Source: Ceratodon purpureus
Lineage: Eukaryota; Streptophyta; Bryopsida; Pseudoditrichales; Ditrichaceae
DNA length: 64,000 nt
Assembly (NCBI GenBank): GCA_014871385.1
Contig: CM026422.1
Coordinates: forward strand, 17,921,199-17,985,198
Direction: 5' to 3'
Shown here in pieces: positions 19,762 to 30,600 of this stretch (its first letter is position 1; the number at the start of each line of letters is the position of its first letter). The notes under the pieces were generated by a model. It worked only from the letters and a program-made list of their open reading frames with translations, had not been told where the DNA came from and ran no database searches. Made by a program: the position numbers and the translations under genes.

Positions 19762-21040
19762 GTACAATAATCAATCCATGGTACTAGGCCGCTGCTTTCG
19801 TGATTTTGGACTCCTGTTTTAAACACACATATGCATCAATCGTTCTCTTTCAATTATTACTTGCTCAAGCAAGCAAGACACGCTACATGAACCCAAGGTT
19901 CTGTTTTCAAGTTCCTGGGGAAGTTCTATGCAACCTCTTGAAGAAAGGATTAAAGCTTACTCTGTTCTAGTGTCTTCAATTTTTATTCAGTGGATTTCGC
20001 TTGAACCCACCCTCAATTGAATTCTTTTTATTTTCCCTTTCTTCTTAGTTTTTCAATTTTCACTACTGCGAGCATTTTTAATATATTTTATATATCTCAA
20101 ACCGCTGCTTTGGTGGTTTGTGTCTTTTAACATAACTCGTATATGCATGACTCTTTTTCTTGATTTATTACTTGCTGAAGCAAGGAAAAGAAGCTACATT
20201 AATACATAGCTATGTTTTGAAGTTCTTAGGGAAGTTCTGTGCTCACTTTTGAAGAATGGATTAGTTTACTTTCTGATATCTTCAAGATTTATTCTTCGGA
20301 TCTTGATTGAATCCACCCTTAGTTGAATCCTTTTTATTTTTCCTTTCTTCTTTGTTTCTCGGTTTTTTACCACTACCTCTCCTCTTAATATGTCTTATAT
20401 ATCGTCAATTTTTTCAATACAGGATCAGGCTACTGGCTCAAGATCTCAAGCACTGTCGACTGAGTAGCTCCTTCCTCCCAAACTTTGCTTCCGTAATTTT
20501 CAGTGGCATTATGCATTATTTATTTCAATCCATGATCAAATTCATGGAAGAAGTATTGTTTCCTGAGTTTTGTGCACACTCTCTACGGAAGGAATAGTCC
20601 ACTTCTCGGTTATGTTTTAATTTTATATTCCATGGATTCTGTTTTAATTCTAAACCCAATCCCTTTCTTTCCACTTTTTGTTTTAATTATCTGCTTGACC
20701 GTCTTCTCTAATTTAAACTCCTCTTTTTTAAATTTTCGAATGAAATCGTGAAATCCAATATTTAATATTTTTTTATCCCAGACAGCTTAAGTGGTGATTT
20801 CAGACTCCTGACAAAACCCATACATGCATAACTCGTTTACGTGATCCCTCTCCCTGCTGAAGCAGAGGAGCGAATCTCAATTAACCGTATCATTATGCTT
20901 TGATTTCTACCCTAATTTCTCTGCAATCTTTAGAAGAAAGGATTAGTCAACTCTCTGGCTCGTTCAAGTTAAATTTTGAGGATTTTGTGTTTTTCCACCC
21001 TTGACTGAACCCTTTTTCGATTTCCCTTTCCCTAAATTGG
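19762..21040 (+). repeat. Tandem array of four diverged ~340-bp units
   Basis: Units start near 19762, 20098, about 20440 (weak; best matched from 20515) and 20782, so the period is close to 340 bp. Each strong unit has GCTGCTT or its variant, an ATGCAT-type word, a hairpin-forming CTTGCTGAAGCAAG-like word (CTTGCTCAAGCAAG in unit 2, CTGCTGAAGCAG in unit 5), GAAGAAAGGATTAG and a pyrimidine-rich end. Divergence is high, so the array is old. Conservation of the hairpin word despite the drift is notable. Confidence 0.65.
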
Positions 21041-21788
21041 TATTCTGCCACACTCTTATTTGCTTCTTAATTTTATATATTTTCATAATTTCTCTTGCTT
21101 CTGCAAAACTAGTGAACACTTTAACCAACCAATGAAGCCATAAACACAAATGATAACTCTCGATGGTAAGTGATAAATTCATCCTTATCCATATCGCTAC
21201 ATCCCTGCAACTAGAACTAGCTAATTTTGAACCAAGTGCTTATTCTTCACGTGCATTAAGCTTCGGAGCTGAAATTGCATGAGTCTTCAGAAGATTGCCA
21301 GCTTGGTCGATGTTTGTCAAATGAGAAAAGAATTTGCTGACATGGTCCTTTTTGAAGGTGCAGACGTTACAGCGTTCAAATGCTGCTACTGATTCAGCAA
21401 AACATATAATTAGGAAAAAACATTTTTTTTAGTTACAAATCATGCTCACATTGTTTGCTGACACCATCCTGCACAAAACTTGCTGGACTGATTCAACATT
21501 GCTACATCTGCACTCTGTATGGGGCTACAGCCGACTAATATTTCCAAAACATGGTTCGACATATGAGGTACAACTAAACCTTCTCATATGTCACAAAACT
21601 ACTTGTATTATGCCGAAATCATTCTCATAATCCCATCTGCCGGTAGCACTTGCTGTATTTCCATAATTCGCTCGCTCCTTGCATTAATCTGAAAGAAACA
21701 CAAGTAGGTTCATCGATGTCAGTATACACCCATCGCCACTTCAAAGACAATATTCGCTAAACTCGATTGCCATCAGGGTGCTAGAGTT
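21041..21788. other. Intergenic region
   Basis: No gene supported. The last ~100 bp probably belong to the 3' UTR of the minus-strand ORF ending at 21789. Confidence 0.4.
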
Positions 21789-22958
21789 CTACGGAGTCAT
21801 TACCTTGACACTTGGAATACCTGGTCGCTCAACAAAGAGATCGTACTCATCTGGAACTCGATCTCTGCCCAATACAATTGCAATTTCGTATCGAATGTGA
21901 CTCACTGGCCACGACTTCCCAACCTCGAACGACGGCAACTCCATATCACCGAACTTGACCGTCATGTTGATCATGTCTGGGACCTCCGCTTGATCTATGG
22001 CAATCCATGTCTGACTTGGACCAGACCTGAACCTTGCGTACTGGAAATTGGCGTACAGAACCTGTCTACCAACGTGATACCTGAACACAATGGATTCTCG
22101 ATTGACCACGCATTTTGTAATGTCCTGGCCAATCACAACCTTCTCGTCCCAACCAGGGTTCATGAGATCGCTTAACAGTGTTTGGCTGGGATCCTTAAAC
22201 ACGTACATGGTTGTTGTCCGCCGCACATTCTCTCCTGCTGTTGCAAAGAGGTCGACCATAACATGCATGGGCAAGAACCACTGGATATGAGCCGCCTTGC
22301 TTCCAGTGGTGGGTTTCATTGCGGCAGCAAAATCATTAGTCAGTCTAGAACGGAATGCCTCCGAGGTTAGCATGTCGGGTACTGGCCAAGCAGGGTCATC
22401 GAAGGTTGGCAACGGGATTGGCTCCAGATGTCCATAGAGTTCAATTCCTGCTGGTGGCACGTACACCGCTCTCAAATAAAAGGTGCCATTCTCCATCAAA
22501 TCCCGATGTGCCCAGTGGTTTCTAGTAGCCTCCCCTACTTCGTGATGCACCACTAGAATAATGTCCAGTATCGAAGAGGGATGTACCCAGTCTTCCCAAA
22601 ACGATGCATACAAATAGTTAGCACAACGCGGCTCATTGTGTGCAACCTCGGGATCTAAGTGGATTTGCCGACGAAGGTAAGCATGCCTAACTAAGACTGC
22701 TTCCAGCTTAGGTGTGCGGGTACTGCTAGCATTCTGAGTGCTCCAACGAAACTGTTTAATCTGTGCCTTCCACGCACCCGCGGCAGAGTCCTCGCCATGT
22801 GCCCGAGCATCCCTTCCCCAATGGCCTCTGGTTGCGGCTCGAAGAGTCACCCACGAATCCATCTCCAGCCGCATAGGTATCCACCTCCCCTCAACATCCT
22901 GGTCATTGTAAACGACCACTGCAATAACTTCGGGCCTTGGCTTACGTTGGCGCAACAT
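21789..22958 (-). CDS. Hypothetical 389-aa protein
   Basis: A single open frame from an ATG at 22958 to a stop at 21789, with base composition clearly more GC-rich than its surroundings, which supports a real or recently real gene. I do not recognise a family. The N-terminal ~100 residues are basic; the middle is rich in Trp, His and Pro. The last ~60 residues alternate beta-like segments (MTVKFGDMELPSFEVGKSWP, then YEIAIVLGR and YDLFVERPG) in a way that could be a ubiquitin-like fold, but this is only a pattern impression. The LINE remnant begins about 250 bp upstream on the same strand. I found no sequence shared with the other LINE in this window, so I keep it separate. Confidence 0.55.
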   Translation of the reverse strand: MLRQRKPRPEVIAVVVYNDQDVEGRWIPMRLEMDSWVTLRAATRGHWGRDARAHGEDSAAGAWKAQIKQFRWSTQNASSTRTPKLEAVLVRHAYLRRQIHLDPEVAHNEPRCANYLYASFWEDWVHPSSILDIILVVHHEVGEATRNHWAHRDLMENGTFYLRAVYVPPAGIELYGHLEPIPLPTFDDPAWPVPDMLTSEAFRSRLTNDFAAAMKPTTGSKAAHIQWFLPMHVMVDLFATAGENVRRTTTMYVFKDPSQTLLSDLMNPGWDEKVVIGQDITKCVVNRESIVFRYHVGRQVLYANFQYARFRSGPSQTWIAIDQAEVPDMINMTVKFGDMELPSFEVGKSWPVSHIRYEIAIVLGRDRVPDEYDLFVERPGIPSVKVMTP

Positions 22959-23215
22959 CTTACTAACTGTTCTATCAATGATGTGTCACAACACTGGATA
23001 TCATTCACTCTAAACGCGGAATCAGGTTGCTTCTCAAAAACTCACCCCCGAAAAAGCAATGAACCAACACCGGCTTACTTGCACATAACGTCCATGCTGC
23101 CGCATCCACAACTCCCCAACTGTAACCGCCCCCCAACGTCACTTTGTTCTACGATGCCACGAAGTCAACCTTCCCGCCGTTTATTATGCTGCGGTGTCGC
23201 CCTCGTCCCCGCGCC
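22959..23215. other. Spacer between hypothetical gene and LINE remnant
   Basis: Possible promoter of the minus-strand ORF starting at 22958. No other feature seen. Confidence 0.3.
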
Positions 23216-23689
23216 CCATCCACCGTGGCCAAATTTTTGAAGGTTTTATATACCTTGCAATAACATGTCATCTGCCGTGGCCGGGTTGAACAACATTTAG
23301 AATTCTAGTCTCTGATTAAACAAATGGAACGTTGGTACTAGGTACCAAGTGCCGTGACATAACCAGGGACACTCAAAAACATTTCTATACTCCCACCACT
23401 CTTCTAAATAGGATTCTTTAGACTTCCCAAGCCGGTACACAATGTACCGAGCATCTCAGCTCACTTCCACGTATACTGCACAGCGGACTTGGTGATTGGC
23501 CGCAGCCCCATATTTCTGATGTAGCAGTCCATCTTGGCACCATTAGTGCCACCTCCCACTGTACCCCAATTCGACCCGGGCAATGTCCTTGCTTCCACAG
23601 TAGATCAAATTCAAAGGGCCCTCCCAAGACCCGAAACTGGTTCTAATGCAAATGAACACTTTCCAAGGCTCTTCCCCTGGCTTCATACC

Positions 23690-24780
23690 TCAAATGAGAG
23701 TTTTTGCAAGAAGTCCCTGGATCTGGGTAGCCGGGTCCAGGGCTTGCATACCACCCCGTTGGATCGGAAGTATCGCAGTTGCCCATCTGATACGTGCTCG
23801 AGTCTTGTGCTCAAAGCGCCCGCTCAACGTGTAGTCCCGAATTAAAGCAATGACTTTCGAAATTGCTGATGTAGACGTAGTAGCGCAAGCAGCCATGTAC
23901 CAAATGGAGCCGAGAATAACCTGGTTAACGACAAGAATTCTTCCTGCCAAGGAGAGGAGATGAGTGCTCCATCGTTTGATACCCTCTCTAACTTTGTTGA
24001 CCATGGTGTTGTCGATGTCTTCTTGATGTATCTTATATCCGATTAGATAGCCAAGATGTTTTGTGGATTGACCTTGCTGAAGCCAGATCAAACCAAGCTC
24101 CAAGCCCCATTACTAGAGACAAATATAGAATCACTGGCCCATATGGCTCGGGTCTTTGGCCAATTAATCTTCAAACCAGATGCCTCGCAATAGAGATCTA
24201 GAACCACCACGGTTCTGTCTAAATTATCAGGTGTTTCTTGGAGTAGCAGGTTGGTGTCGTCCGCAAACTGACTTGAACAAGTTGAAGAACCATCTGCTAA
24301 GATCAATCCTTGAACTCCATACACAAGGTCTTTCAGCATCAGAGGTAGAACGTTTGCCGCAATAAGAAATAAAAAGGGCCCCAGTGGGCATCCTTGGCGG
24401 ACCGACCTTTGTAAAGGAAAGGGTTCTCCAGGATGGCCATTGACTAGGACCGAAGATTCTGCTGTTGAGTATAAACAGCAAATCCAGAAAATCCAAAGAT
24501 CATTGAAGCCCATCTGTGACATAGTTTGATCTAAAAATGTCCAGCTAAGAGGGTCATAAGCCTTTTCAAAATCTAGTAAGAGCATTACTAGATCTTGTTT
24601 GCTCTCTGGTGCCCATTGCAGGGCTTCAAAGGCAAGGAAAAGATTATCAAAAATGCATTTCCCGGGCACGAAACCGTTTTGAGATGGATTGATTCATAGA
24701 ACAAGGAACTTTGACTTCCTGAGAGCTAATAACTTGGCCAGAATCTTATACAACGAGGTAAGTAAAGTAATAGGCCGGAA
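23690..24780 (-). pseudogene. LINE A reverse transcriptase, broken
   Basis: Visible RT landmarks in order on the minus strand: NFRPITLLTSLYKILAKLL (about 24,780-24,720), QNGFVPGKCIFDN (about 24,685), DFEKAYDPLSW, the S-x-x-QGCPLGP loop (here SVRQGCPLGPFL), the catalytic QFADDTN (about 24,285) and GLKINWPK. The thumb region LGYLIGYKI and ILVVNQVILGS follow in another frame after a shift near 24,100. A stop or shift separates the first motif from QNGFVPGK. The catalytic FADD is intact but the frame breaks make the protein non-functional as it stands. Confidence 0.85.
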
Positions 24781-27034
24781 GTTTGTCAAATAAGCGAGAG
24801 GAACATTTGATGAAGGAAACGAGTTCGGAACTCGTTGATCACCGCCGTCCAAACGTTGAGCGGAAGCCTGCTTGGGAGAAGACGAAAGAGGGATAAAGGT
24901 TTCCTTAGAGACTTGAGCCAAAAGAGGAAGGGAGTGGGATTTACTCCCAGTGGGTGCCGAAGGATGAGATATTCCTGGAGGTGCGCATTTTGTAATATGG
25001 TCTTGAATAGAAGGTGCAGTGGTCTTCCTTGGAGATGTTGGAGAGGTGTCGATACACTGAGTAGGAGATCGGGAAGCCTCTTGTACATTTTGTTTTGAAG
25101 GAACCGGGGCTGATTCAGGGATCTGCTGTGTAGGAGATGCTAGAGGAGTAGGACTAGGTCCTGGGCTTGAGACCTTAAGGGCCGTCGGTAAATCTCGTTT
25201 AGGGGCCGAGGCTTTAGATCGAGGGCGGTTCGGATTCCCACGCACAGGGCGTGCAGGAGGATTCTGAGGTGTCGGTGTAGGTTGTCGATTGTCCTCAGTA
25301 GGGGCTTTATATCGTCGATGACGAGATTCTGTCCAGGGAGTCTGGTCGGGGTCGTTAACATCGGCTGGAGTGACGTTAGGAGATTTCTGATATGGATGAG
25401 CCTGCTGCCGAGCTTGAGTTGAAGGCCGTGCTTTATGTTGAGGTTTTTGCAATTTGGTACAGTTTCTCACCATATGTTCCATCGAACGGCAACGGGTGCA
25501 TTGATCAGGAAGTCCACTATATTCAATGGTGAACGTTTCTTGATCGGACCCATCCCATCGAGGCAGGTTGATTTTGCGGGGAAGAGCGTCGACGTTGTTG
25601 GTGAGAATTCTCACCCTAGGTCCCATAAAACGAGCTCTATATTCGTTGGAATCTTCAACCATAATTACCTAGGCGAATTGGCTAACTAGTGCTTCAAGAT
25701 AATCAGCGGTTCGAAAAACCATGGATAATTCATTAATTTGGGCCCAGACTAGAAACTTCAATTGGGGCACTTCAACTTCTTCATCCGGTTTGAAATGAGG
25801 GGTCCAAACTTTGAAAGTAACGGAACGGCCCTGGAAGGAGTGAGAGGTTTTGGAGAGTGTTTCTCTACGACCATCCTCTGAAGAGAATTGAATTTCAAAG
25901 AAACTTCTCCCTTCAACCACCAACTTTTCAAAAGAACGATGAAGATGATCTTCAACCCATTGTTGAAGATCTCGTTGAGCGGGGTTAGGTCCTTGAATCT
26001 GACCAATCTAAGCATGCTTAGCTGTAACCTCAACTCTGGCCTTGACCTGGTCGATAATATCTTGTGAGAGAGTCACCGTGAAAACCAAGGGATTCGCTGA
26101 CGTTCCAGTTTGTTGAGGGCTACTGTACTTATGAGTAGGCGCAGGCTGTGATGATGCAGAAGGAACAGGTGGACGTGAGGACTGGGGAGGATTGACATGC
26201 ACACCGGTAAGCAGAGGTTGACTTGGAGAAGACCGTCGGACGGAATTCTCGAGGTTGCCTGGAGGTGAGGCCCTTGATTCTGTCGCCACAAGATTTGCAA
26301 GTTGTTCAAGGACAGAGTCCAGGACCTGTTAGCTGTGCAAATTAACCATCCGAGCACACGTGGTGATGTAATCATTAGGCCAAAGAGGATTACTGTCAGG
26401 CGAATAACCCCCTTTGGGATCCAAATGAACCTGGTATTCATGCAAGTATTTGTTATACATTGCATCATAGCGTGGAGAACGCTTGGGAGTTGGCGTCGGA
26501 ATCCCATAGGAGTCTGGAAGGGTATGCAGAAAGCAAATAACTTCATCAAAATCCTCTGGATTGTATCGTCTCCCCTAGCTTGGCACACCTAACCGCTTCA
26601 CCAAATGAATGTGATATTTTTTGAGGTTTTGCAGATAGATGATGCCTTGCCAGACAGGAGGCATACTTGTACGCGGAAGATGTTCCACAAGGCGGCGACC
26701 AATGGTATGAGCAATCAGTTCATGCACCGGCAGTTGACTAGCTAGTGTAGGATCCCAGTCAGCCTTGATGAGAAGGTTCATCGTGTTCACCCCTACTACT
26801 TCATCAGAGATGTAGTCATGACTCATAGAGGTCTTCGACCTGTGGAACAAAACGTTCCTCCTTCATTTGAACCTCCGCACAAATAATTTCGAGAAGCTCC
26901 ACATCGGAAAGACCGTCCTCGTGGAAACCGACAACAGCATTACCAGATGGTCGCTCCGGGACACGAACACAAGGAGGTCGCTGAGGTTGATCAACTTCCA
27001 TAGCGCCAAGGTTCTGCATGATTAGAAAATACAC
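24781..27034 (-). pseudogene. LINE A ORF1 (gag-like, CCHC), broken
   Basis: Read from about 27,016 down. It has an N-terminal segment, a Pro/Ser-rich linker and a domain with FKVWTPHFKPDEEVEVPQLK that resembles the DUF4283-type ORF1 domain of plant LINEs. A CCHC zinc knuckle follows (CTRCRSMEHMVRNC, C-x2-C-x4-H-x4-C, about 25,450-25,490), then a long Pro/Gln/Ser-rich tail. An in-frame TAG at 25,669-25,671 interrupts it and there are further frame breaks upstream. The knuckle is a nucleic-acid-binding module of retroelement ORF1 proteins. Confidence 0.75.
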
Positions 27035-27444
27035 ACAAAAACAACACAGAACAAAAGTGTTGATGTAACCAAGGTTAGTAATGCCAAAGAAACTACTAGG
27101 AGAGGGAAAATAATGAGGAACACACTGTAGACCTGCGGAAATATGCTAAGTAGAACTAGTCTCACCAAGATAAGAACTAGGAAATATTTAGCGAAACCTG
27201 TGCCGAAATAGCTATATAATGAAAACCAGATGAGCCAAATAAAGACCCCTAAGGCTAATTATAATAACTCAAAACAGTCACTGAGGGATCCTGCTTCTTG
27301 ATCTCGACGTCTAACAGTGTGCAGGGACAGCAGAAACAGTTAAAGAAGCATCTTGAAAACACCGCTTGCTTAGCGCCGCTCCGCCATCGTTGCGCCACTC
27401 CTCGTCCTCCGCCTCCGTAGCACAAGCAACCACTGCTCCGCGAG

Positions 27445-27512
27445 GGAGGCGACCTTCCAACCCACATTTCCCGGGTCTCAGAATCATACCACTAGACCAG
27501 ATACCCGTCAAA
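27445..27512 (-). pseudogene. tRNA-Pro-like 5' half with A box
   Basis: On the minus strand the segment reads GGGTATCTGGTCTAGTGG, then TATGATTCT, closely resembling the acceptor, D arm and anticodon 5' stem of plant tRNA-Pro and containing an exact pol III A box (TGGTCTAGTGG). After that it departs from a tRNA; I see no Pro anticodon stem-loop and no B box at the right distance. It is a tRNA fragment or the head of a tRNA-derived SINE beyond the 5' end of LINE A. Confidence 0.45.
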
Positions 27513-27600
27513 ATCTATATCCGTATGGACCCGAAGGTTCTCAACACAAGTTCTCGCCGGACATGTCAACTAGGAGAGTATAAAAATAATAAATAAATAA

Positions 27601-30600
27601 AAAGAAAAAAACGTCAAGCTATCAAAGGTTTGAGTTTTATTTATTTATTTTTAAATGGCATATTAAGGTACTAATATGGATTTTTGAATGTTTCCTTCAT
27701 AGATTGGTCACCTTTGACATTTAAACTCGAAATATCACACTCTACCTCGGCGGAGTAAGAAGCTTACTTCATGAAGTAGGTCAACGTTGTTTGACTCAAA
27801 ATCCCAAAAAAAAAAAAAAAAAAAAAAACAAAGAGAGGTCAAAGAATTAGGGTTCAATTGAAAACATGCTATCTCCACTTTCTGTAATTGCACTATTAGT
27901 TTGAGGGTTGAATGAATTATCAAGTAGATCACAGAAGCTATGATGGCCATCACTTCCTCAAAATGCATGTATTCTAAGGTTGATTGTCCTAATACCAACC
28001 ACTACCCGAAAACCATTAGGTTGACTTGTCTTGTAACCAACCATAGTGAGAATTGAATGTATTGATTTGTGGGACTCGCAGAAATTAAGGATCCATGTAT
28101 GGTTGGTTTTGGGTTGATGTGGAGTGGAGTATGGGGTGGCTGCACCTGAGCCACTAGTTTTCATTTTCAACATGATTGATTAGAGCCAAGAGCAGTTTTC
28201 GATTCATGCATTTTGTAGTGGTTGGTTTTAGGTTTGATCATCAACAAAAAATAGGACCACCACAGTTCGATCATAAAAGAATAGTATATCAAGTATGGGT
28301 CACAAGTTACTTTGCACTTTGGGATTTTGTATAAATTGAGAAATACAAATTATATGTTGCAATTTTTTACAATCCCCATGAAATCCTATTTCAAATGCGG
28401 TCATATTATTTTTTTGGATTTACCACTGCCAAATATAGGTCAGATTGCTTAAGTGGTTGGTTATAGGACAGCCTACCTTCCAACATTGTGGCCTCGAGAA
28501 ATGCAAACAGCGTCTGTAAATTTTAGTGTGTGCACTGTGCACTGTGGTCATGACATCATCCAGTGGTATGACATCATCCGGTGGTGAATGTTGTGTTGAC
28601 CAAAGTGGAGTGCGGAGAAAGAACAAGGGCAGCATCTCGGTGGAGCCAAGAAGTTTCCAACTTCCTAAAGCCCCTCCTTCTTTGACTCAAGTCTCACACA
28701 GTTCCAGGGACCAGGATCTTTGATTCTTGCACCTTGCTTGCGCCCCAGGCCAACTCAAAAGCCCATGGCCCCATCATCCATGGATGCCTACAGCCCAACA
28801 GTCATCATATAATTTAGTATACCATATTCCAACACTTTGTCTGGTTTGGGGTTTCTGACTCAGCAACCCCATGTCATCCTGAGGCAGGGTCTTCAACATC
28901 ACTGGGATTGCATTCATGTTACACTTTGAGTCTTTTACACTCTACATAAGGTGGAGAATCAGTAACCAACAAGGGACCAGAAATTGCAGGATTCTAAATC
29001 CCAATTCAGAAATGAATAGTTGAGGTAGATTTTGTGGTTTTTGGTCCCAGAATGGTTGTTGAAAATCTTGTAAAAATAAAAATGCATGAATGATATTAGA
29101 TTGAAAATCAAACTGAACATTTATCCCTTAAGTGATCATTTGTACATTTTATATCTTATAATACCTTGAATGGATTGTTAAATTTTATTATAAAAATCAT
29201 AGTATACATTTTACACTCATGGAAAGAAGAGTGCTTCTTTTGGAACATTCAATAGTTTAAATATACACACTGAGTTTTAATTTTTACTTATATATTCCTG
29301 AAGTATATTCTTTTTCATACAACATGTTATGTAGATATATTAAAAAAAAAGTAAAATAAAAAATAGTAAAATAAAAAATGGCATAGGATTCTGAGATATA
29401 TAAGTAATGAAATATAAAATACTTTCAATACAAAAAAAGGCTTAGAAATCGTTACTTCCAACTTTGTAACCTTAAATCTAAATTTTATAAGATTGAAAAG
29501 TAAAAATGAATCAAGATTAGTAAAATGATATGTAATAATTATTTACTTTGAAAAATAATTGCATAAGTTTTTATTTAATAATATTATTCAAATTAAGATT
29601 CAATAAATTTCAATATGTAATGGAATAACCATATTTCTTTACTTTATTGTCAATCCAGATATTAAATGGATTATTTATAAATTTCTAAAAGAAAATTTTG
29701 AAAATTTGGAATTGAGTTATTGGCCATTATGATGATATAGGTCGGCATCACTAAGTGTTAGGGGTTGGAAGCATACTTTTAGTTAACACTTGGACAATAA
29801 TAACACATATTACTTTTAGAGAGTAATGCCGATGATCTGTAACACTTATTAAAAAAAAAAAAAATAGAAGAATAAAAAAGGTTAATATATAATATTTATA
29901 GAAAAAAATCCAATGAAATTATAGTCACTTTGCAACTGAAAATGATTACTTTACATCAAAATTATCTCCTCCCAAGCAATAATCTTGCAAAATGCCTTTT
30001 TTTGAAAACTTATCACTTACCGAGGTAAAATAATAAAGTCGAGAGTGCGACATTGCACAACACTTATTAGTCTTAATTTTAAGGGAGTAGAAATCTCCAC
30101 AACACATATAGAGTTTTATCACTTATCGGGATTTGATTGTAGCTACTTGACATTATGTACTTACGCCTAGTTTTTTAGGATTTTTTCTATATACAAAATT
30201 TATCATATATTGTTAAAATTTATAAAATTTCAAAATTCCATCAAATTTGGTGGTAAGAAAAAAAAAATCTACAAATAAAAATCTCATTCTGAAAATATCA
30301 AAATATTTATATATCACTATATATCACTATATAAACAATAAGAATGGAATTTCAGACCTTTAAAAATGTTATTTAACCCCTAAAGGTCCAGAGTATTTTG
30401 GGACCTCCAAGTCCAAAACCTGCAGATTTTGACCACCTTGTGGAAATTGATGTATGTTTCCAATAAAATTTCTTTTTTTGGTATTTTCAACCATAAGATC
30501 TTCAACCTATCTACTTGTACTAACACCGTGTCAAATTTCAACTGTTGGATCTTTACCATTTGTGAGATTATAACATTCAAAGTTTACTGTTTTTATTTGG

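Larger units (their letters stand above)
23216..27034 (-). mobile_element. Degenerate L1-type LINE (LINE A)
   Basis: A non-LTR retrotransposon remnant read on the minus strand. The 5' part (24,780-27,034) is a broken ORF1 (gag-like). The 3' part (about 23,500-24,780) is a broken reverse transcriptase. The apurinic endonuclease domain expected between them is missing: ORF1 text runs directly into RT motif NFRPITLL at about 24,780. Frameshifts or stops occur near 24,690, 24,100, 25,670, 26,010 and 26,300. The 3' boundary is uncertain. Relatedness to LINE B at 44.7-47.4 kb is shown by similar RT text (ARILVVNQVILGSIWYMA against ARILVTNQVVLASIWYIA). Confidence 0.85.

Noticed and set aside
26073-26588. 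171-aa ORF in LINE A distinct from ORF1
   Set aside because: Overlaps the frame that carries recognisable ORF1 text; it is a shadow frame in the decayed element.
28420-28723. Opposed ORFs near 28.5 kb
   Set aside because: Overlapping frames on both strands around a duplicated TGACATCATCC word; no start context, domain or splice sites.
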